64,000 nucleotides of DNA from Zoogloea dura (GTDB lineage: Bacteria > Pseudomonadota > Gammaproteobacteria > Burkholderiales > Rhodocyclaceae): NCBI RefSeq assembly GCF_012927165.1, contig NZ_JABBGA010000022.1:1-64000 (forward strand), written 5' to 3'. The translations under genes were made by a program, and so were the position numbers. Of this stretch, positions 60,887 to 64,000 are shown in pieces. The notes beneath the pieces are model-generated. The model worked only from the letters and a program-made list of their open reading frames with translations, did not search any database and was not told where the DNA came from. Position 1 is the stretch's first letter. The number at the start of each line of letters is the position of its first letter.

Positions 60887-61942
60887 TTACAGGCTGCTGA
60901 TTTCGGCGGCGCATCCGGAGGTGGTCGGAGCGCCGTCGTCATAGGTGCTCAGGTATTCCAGCGCGGTCGGCAGGAAGCGCACCAGGCCCTTGTATTCGGC
61001 CAGTTCGCGGGGCAGCGTGGACAAGACCCGGTGCAGGCGGCGGCCCCATTTGGGGACGCGCACCAGTTCGTCCAGGGAGGCCAGGTAGCCGCGCAGCGGG
61101 AAGAGGATCGCGTTGCTGCGGGGCAGGCGCCAGAGGGTCTGCAGTTCGACCCGCAGATGCAGCTTGCGGCCGATGTTGTCGAGGGTCAGGGTGGTCCGGT
61201 CGGGGCCCCATTCCGGATAGGTCTCGGGCGAGGTGTCGAGGCGCGGGTTGACCGTCATGGTCCAGTTGAGGCGGCGCATGGGCTGGCCCTGGCGCAGCAT
61301 CAGCAGGTATTTGAGGGCGCGCTCGAAGACGCCGGCCTGGTGGGCCAGGGGCACCGGGCCGTGCCATTCCATGAAGTCCATGCCCACGTCGAACTGCAAC
61401 GACCAGTCGGCCTGGGCGGTGACCATGCCGGCATCCAGGTAGAGGCTGCCGTTGCGCTGGTCGAGGATCGCGAAGTCGCCCTGGATCTGCCGGGTGATGT
61501 ACTCGAAGGGCTCACAGGGCAGGGTGTCTTCCTTGCCGAAGGTGAAGCTCTGTTCAATGCCCAGGGGGCGGTTGATCCAGGTCCAGCGGTCACCGTCCTT
61601 GTGCAGGCTGAAGAGCTCCGGGTAGTCGGAGGACAGGCATTCCATCAACAGCTCGATGCTGTCCCACTGGGCGGTCATCATGTGGGGCAGGGCGGCGTAG
61701 CGGCCGGGGTCGCGCTCCAGGGTGATCGCCCGGTCGCGGCATTCGGCGATGTAGTGCTCGTCCACGTCGATCGGGTTGTTGTACACGGGGGTGAAGCCGC
61801 CGCGCACGTGGGGTTCGATGTTGACGCTGTACATGTAGCTGTCTTCCGGGAAGGGGAAGGGGAAGCGCAGGATCGCGGCGTCGCTGTTGCGGTAGGTGTA
61901 GTCACCGCGGTAGGTCTCGTCGGGCTTGAAGAGGATGGTCAT
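60887..61942 (-). CDS. Heme-dependent oxidative N-demethylase alpha subunit (DUF3445)
   Basis: 351 residues (about 41 kDa). DUF3445/HODM family: opens LFKPDETYRGDYTYRNSDAAILRFPFPFPEDSYMYSVNIEPHVRG, with RWTWINRPLGIEQSFTFG, LDAGMVTAQADWSLQFDVGMDFMEWHGPVP and LRVELQTLWRLPRSNAILFPLRGYL. The family uses a PAS-fold heme domain to oxidise secondary amines such as dimethylamine to methylamine and formaldehyde. It is the third gene of an operon with a flavin/Fe-S reductase and a DmmA-like protein; the three sizes (about 41, 35, 22 kDa) agree with the three-subunit dimethylamine monooxygenase of Pseudomonas as I recall it. Confidence 0.88.
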   Translation of the reverse strand: MTILFKPDETYRGDYTYRNSDAAILRFPFPFPEDSYMYSVNIEPHVRGGFTPVYNNPIDVDEHYIAECRDRAITLERDPGRYAALPHMMTAQWDSIELLMECLSSDYPELFSLHKDGDRWTWINRPLGIEQSFTFGKEDTLPCEPFEYITRQIQGDFAILDQRNGSLYLDAGMVTAQADWSLQFDVGMDFMEWHGPVPLAHQAGVFERALKYLLMLRQGQPMRRLNWTMTVNPRLDTSPETYPEWGPDRTTLTLDNIGRKLHLRVELQTLWRLPRSNAILFPLRGYLASLDELVRVPKWGRRLHRVLSTLPRELAEYKGLVRFLPTALEYLSTYDDGAPTTSGCAAEISSL

Positions 61943-61979
61943 GGCCTACTCCTGAGTATGCGTAGTGTTTGGGGGCTGC

Positions 61980-62933
61980 TTACAGGTCGAGAACGAGCAG
62001 ACCAGACTTGGCGCGGGAGACGCAGGGCATGATGTGCTTGCCGCCGGCCCTTTCGGCCTTGCCCAGGTAGTGGTCGCGGTGTTCCGGCTCGCCGTCGAGG
62101 ACGCTGGTCAGGCACACGCCGCAGGCGCCGCCCCGGCACAGGCAGGGAACTTCGACCCCTTCGCGTTCGATGGCTTCGAGCAGACTCTCGTGTTCGCCCA
62201 CTTCGATCTCCTTGCCGGAGCGCTGGAGCACCGCGCGGAAGGCTTCACCGCCGGAGAGGGCATTGCCGAAGCGCTCGCAATGCACGTGGTTGTCGGGCCA
62301 ACCACCCGTCTCTGCCGCCTCTAGGACGTCGTTGGTGAGGAAGTCGGGGCCGCACACGTAGAGATGGCTGTTGGCGGGCTGGCGCAGCAGCAGCGCCGGG
62401 ATGTCGAGGCGGTGGCCGTCGGCGTCCCAATGCACGAAGACCTTGTCCGGCTCGGGCAGCCAGGGGGCGAAGCTGTCCTTCTCCTCCTCGCGGCAGCACA
62501 GGTGCAGCTCGTAGTCGATGCCCTTGCCGGCGAAGTCGGCGACATAGGACAGGAAGGGCGTGATGCCGATGCCGCCGGCGACCATGATGTGCTTGCGGGC
62601 GCTGCGCTGCGGGGCGAACAGGTTGCCCGGCCAGGAGGTGGTGAGCAGGTCGCCGGTCTTCAGTTGCTCGTGGATGTAGGCCGAGCCACCGCGGGATTCC
62701 GGCACGCGCCGCACGATGATCTCGTAGGCGTCGCGGCTGCCCGGCTTGCTGATCAGCGAGTAGGCGTTGCGGATCTCCTTCTGCGCGCCCTGCAGCACCA
62801 CCTGCAGGTGGGCGCCGGTGGCCGACGGGGGCAGGGGGCCGTCGCCCGCATTCTCGAAGCGGACAAGGCGCAGGGTGGGGGAGATATCGCGGATGGCTGC
62901 GACACGCAGCTGCAGTTGATCACCGGTAATCAC
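61980..62933 (-). CDS. Dimethylamine monooxygenase reductase subunit (FMN/NAD and 2Fe-2S)
   Basis: 317 residues from a GTG at 62933 that overlaps the previous gene's stop (GTGA). Phthalate dioxygenase reductase-type order: flavin domain (NAYSLISKPGSRDAYEIIVRRVPESRGGSAYIHEQL), NAD domain (HIMVAGGIGITPFLSYV, YVCGPDFLTNDVL), and C-terminal plant-type ferredoxin with CLCRGGACGVC plus a later Cys (PCVSRAKSG). It should pass electrons from NAD(P)H to the heme alpha subunit. Related reductases serve aromatic demethylases, but the neighbours fix the role here. Confidence 0.87.
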   Translation of the reverse strand: MITGDQLQLRVAAIRDISPTLRLVRFENAGDGPLPPSATGAHLQVVLQGAQKEIRNAYSLISKPGSRDAYEIIVRRVPESRGGSAYIHEQLKTGDLLTTSWPGNLFAPQRSARKHIMVAGGIGITPFLSYVADFAGKGIDYELHLCCREEEKDSFAPWLPEPDKVFVHWDADGHRLDIPALLLRQPANSHLYVCGPDFLTNDVLEAAETGGWPDNHVHCERFGNALSGGEAFRAVLQRSGKEIEVGEHESLLEAIEREGVEVPCLCRGGACGVCLTSVLDGEPEHRDHYLGKAERAGGKHIMPCVSRAKSGLLVLDL

Positions 62934-63553
62934 GGGAAGACCTCCTCGATGGCGGGCACATCGCCGGGGACCTCGGCATCGATCTGGACACCCATGAAGG
63001 CGCCGAGGCGGCGGGAAAAGTGGTCACGGACCAGCAGGCGGCGGCCACAGCCGGTGCAGGCCACGATGTTGGTGGTGACGTTCTCGGTGGTCTCGTGGCA
63101 GTGGGTGCACCACACGCGACGCTTGAGGCTGCCGCTGTGGCACAGGCGGATCTGCTTCTCGTCCAGGCCCGCGTCGATGGCGGCGGTGTGGATCGACCAG
63201 ATGAAGGGCTCGCTGCCGATGGCGTAGACGCGCTGCTGCATCGTTGCGCCGGACAGGCGTGCCTTGACGGCGAGCAGCGTGGCGGCGAGGTCGGGCTGCA
63301 CGTTGGCGCCCGGCAGGGGCAGCTCGGACCCGGATACCACCGTTCTGAGGGCTTCGGCGACGGAGGTGAAGCTCTTGGAGAGTGCGCTGGCCTGCCCCGG
63401 CTGGAGCGCGTCGGCCTCGATGACCAGGAGATGCTCGGCGCCGGCCGTATCGGGGCTCAGCGAGGAGTAGGTGGGACGGCTGCGCATCGAGGGCGGAGCG
63501 GTCCTGTCGTTCAGTTCGCTGCGATGGCCGGCATCACAGGTAGTGGTGTTCAT
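62930..63553 (-). CDS. Dimethylamine monooxygenase DmmA-like subunit
   Basis: 207 residues from the ATG at 63553 with GGAG 8-11 bp upstream; the earlier in-frame ATGs lack ribosome sites. The N-terminal part is variable (RSRPTYSSLSPD, LLVIEADAL), the middle resembles a small alpha/beta domain (RVYAIGSEPFIWSIHTAAIDAGL), and the C-terminal 65 residues contain a zinc-ribbon-like pair, CTHCHETTENV and ACTGCGRRLLVRDHFSRRLGAFMGVQIDAEVPGD. The family is known from dimethylamine monooxygenase operons. Its exact task (electron transfer, metal or assembly) is not clear. First gene of the oxygenase operon. Confidence 0.82.
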   Translation of the reverse strand: MNTTTCDAGHRSELNDRTAPPSMRSRPTYSSLSPDTAGAEHLLVIEADALQPGQASALSKSFTSVAEALRTVVSGSELPLPGANVQPDLAATLLAVKARLSGATMQQRVYAIGSEPFIWSIHTAAIDAGLDEKQIRLCHSGSLKRRVWCTHCHETTENVTTNIVACTGCGRRLLVRDHFSRRLGAFMGVQIDAEVPGDVPAIEEVFP

Positions 63554-64000
63554 GCTGTTCTCCAAAAGGCGAAAATCCGGGATCGACTTCCGTAAAGACA
63601 TGATCGTCCGTAGGGTTATCGAGGGAAATTCGACTTTGGGAGTAGCTTCAAGGTGGCAGCTGCGCGCTGCCCTCGCGGCAGCCATGCCAGACCCTGCAGG
63701 CGGACCGCATGGGGGAGAAGGGGAACGGAACGGAAAGGCCGGCCTGGACCGGCAATGTGCCGGCCCGGCGGGTGGCGCTCAGCCCAGCGCGGTCAGTGCG
63801 ATGAGACCGTGCAGGCCGAGAGCGATGGCCAGCGCAAGAATCCGGATCAGCGATGCGATCAGCAGGTTCATGTGTTCGGTGCCCGGCTGCATGCAGGCGA
63901 GACGCCGGGCGCCCTGGCGGAGCAGGCGAGCGCTGCGGCTCCTGGCGGCAGCCTTCCACAGCACCTGGGCGAGCGGCCGGCGGGCCCGCGGATCGAAGCC
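63554..64000. other. Upstream region of the dimethylamine operon, no gene assigned
   Basis: This 447-bp end holds the presumed promoter of the dmmA-like gene. TTGGGAGTAG at 63636-63645 also occurs (complement) upstream of tmd. A 30-residue hydrophobic frame at 63779-63871 on the minus strand is too short and unsupported to call. Confidence 0.5.

Noticed and set aside
63779-63871. 30-residue hydrophobic frame on the minus strand
   Set aside because: No ribosome site, no neighbour support and very short; could be chance.

Overview
The window is high-GC bacterial DNA with long unidirectional operons and ATGA-type overlaps. Its gene content suggests a betaproteobacterium of the Rhodocyclales/Zoogloeaceae type (Azoarcus, Thauera or Zoogloea relatives) that can use methylated amines. 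No rRNA, tRNA or CRISPR array was found. The organism call is inference from gene content and protein style.

Left part (1-11.3 kb): a methylamine cluster on the + strand. It holds the end of purU, an N-methylglutamate dehydrogenase in which the alpha and gamma subunits are fused (mgdA, mgdB, mgdC-D), gamma-glutamylmethylamide synthetase (gmaS), N-methylglutamate synthase (mgsABC), then folD and folB. Right part (52.3-63.6 kb, - strand): a heme-dependent dimethylamine monooxygenase set, an APC permease, trimethylamine dehydrogenase (tmd), a membrane HdrD-like iron-sulfur protein and ETF beta/alpha. Together they give a full predicted route: trimethylamine to dimethylamine to methylamine to ammonium plus C1 units, with the C1 units entering the tetrahydrofolate pool through folD/purU.

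Middle part: two hybrid sensor kinases (11.5-18 kb); an NYN-LOTUS protein, a nitronate monooxygenase-like enzyme, a diguanylate cyclase and an HD hydrolase (18-22.3 kb); a reductive-independent uracil catabolism (URC) operon with upp, a RutR-like repressor and cytosine deaminase, headed by a RutR-type operator (22.5-27.6 kb); assorted single genes (27.7-32.4 kb); and a patch with different base and codon use carrying a lactamase-fold hydrolase, an AhpD-like protein, an MFS transporter, a small membrane protein and an ECF sigma factor (32.7-36.1 kb).

From 36.1 to 48.3 kb lies a probable locus for a hydrophobic substrate. It has a six-gene operon (dihydroxyacetophenone-dioxygenase-like cupin, DUF1302, DUF1329, YCF48-like, RND/MMPL transporter, SDR), a divergent paralogous cupin, an AraC regulator, a second SDR and a DapB-like reductase. 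A ~60 bp promoter element occurs upstream of both the six-gene operon and the second SDR, which defines a small regulon.

From 48.3 to 52.2 kb is a gene-poor, repeat-rich zone: related palindromes, a ~600 bp imperfect inverted repeat, then two integron-type gene cassettes with nearly identical attC sites and no integrase in view (CALIN-like). The cassettes are AT-richer than the chromosome. They carry an unknown protein resembling predicted pPIWI-associated nucleases and a SIR2-domain protein, so this is the best candidate for an undescribed, possibly anti-phage, system.
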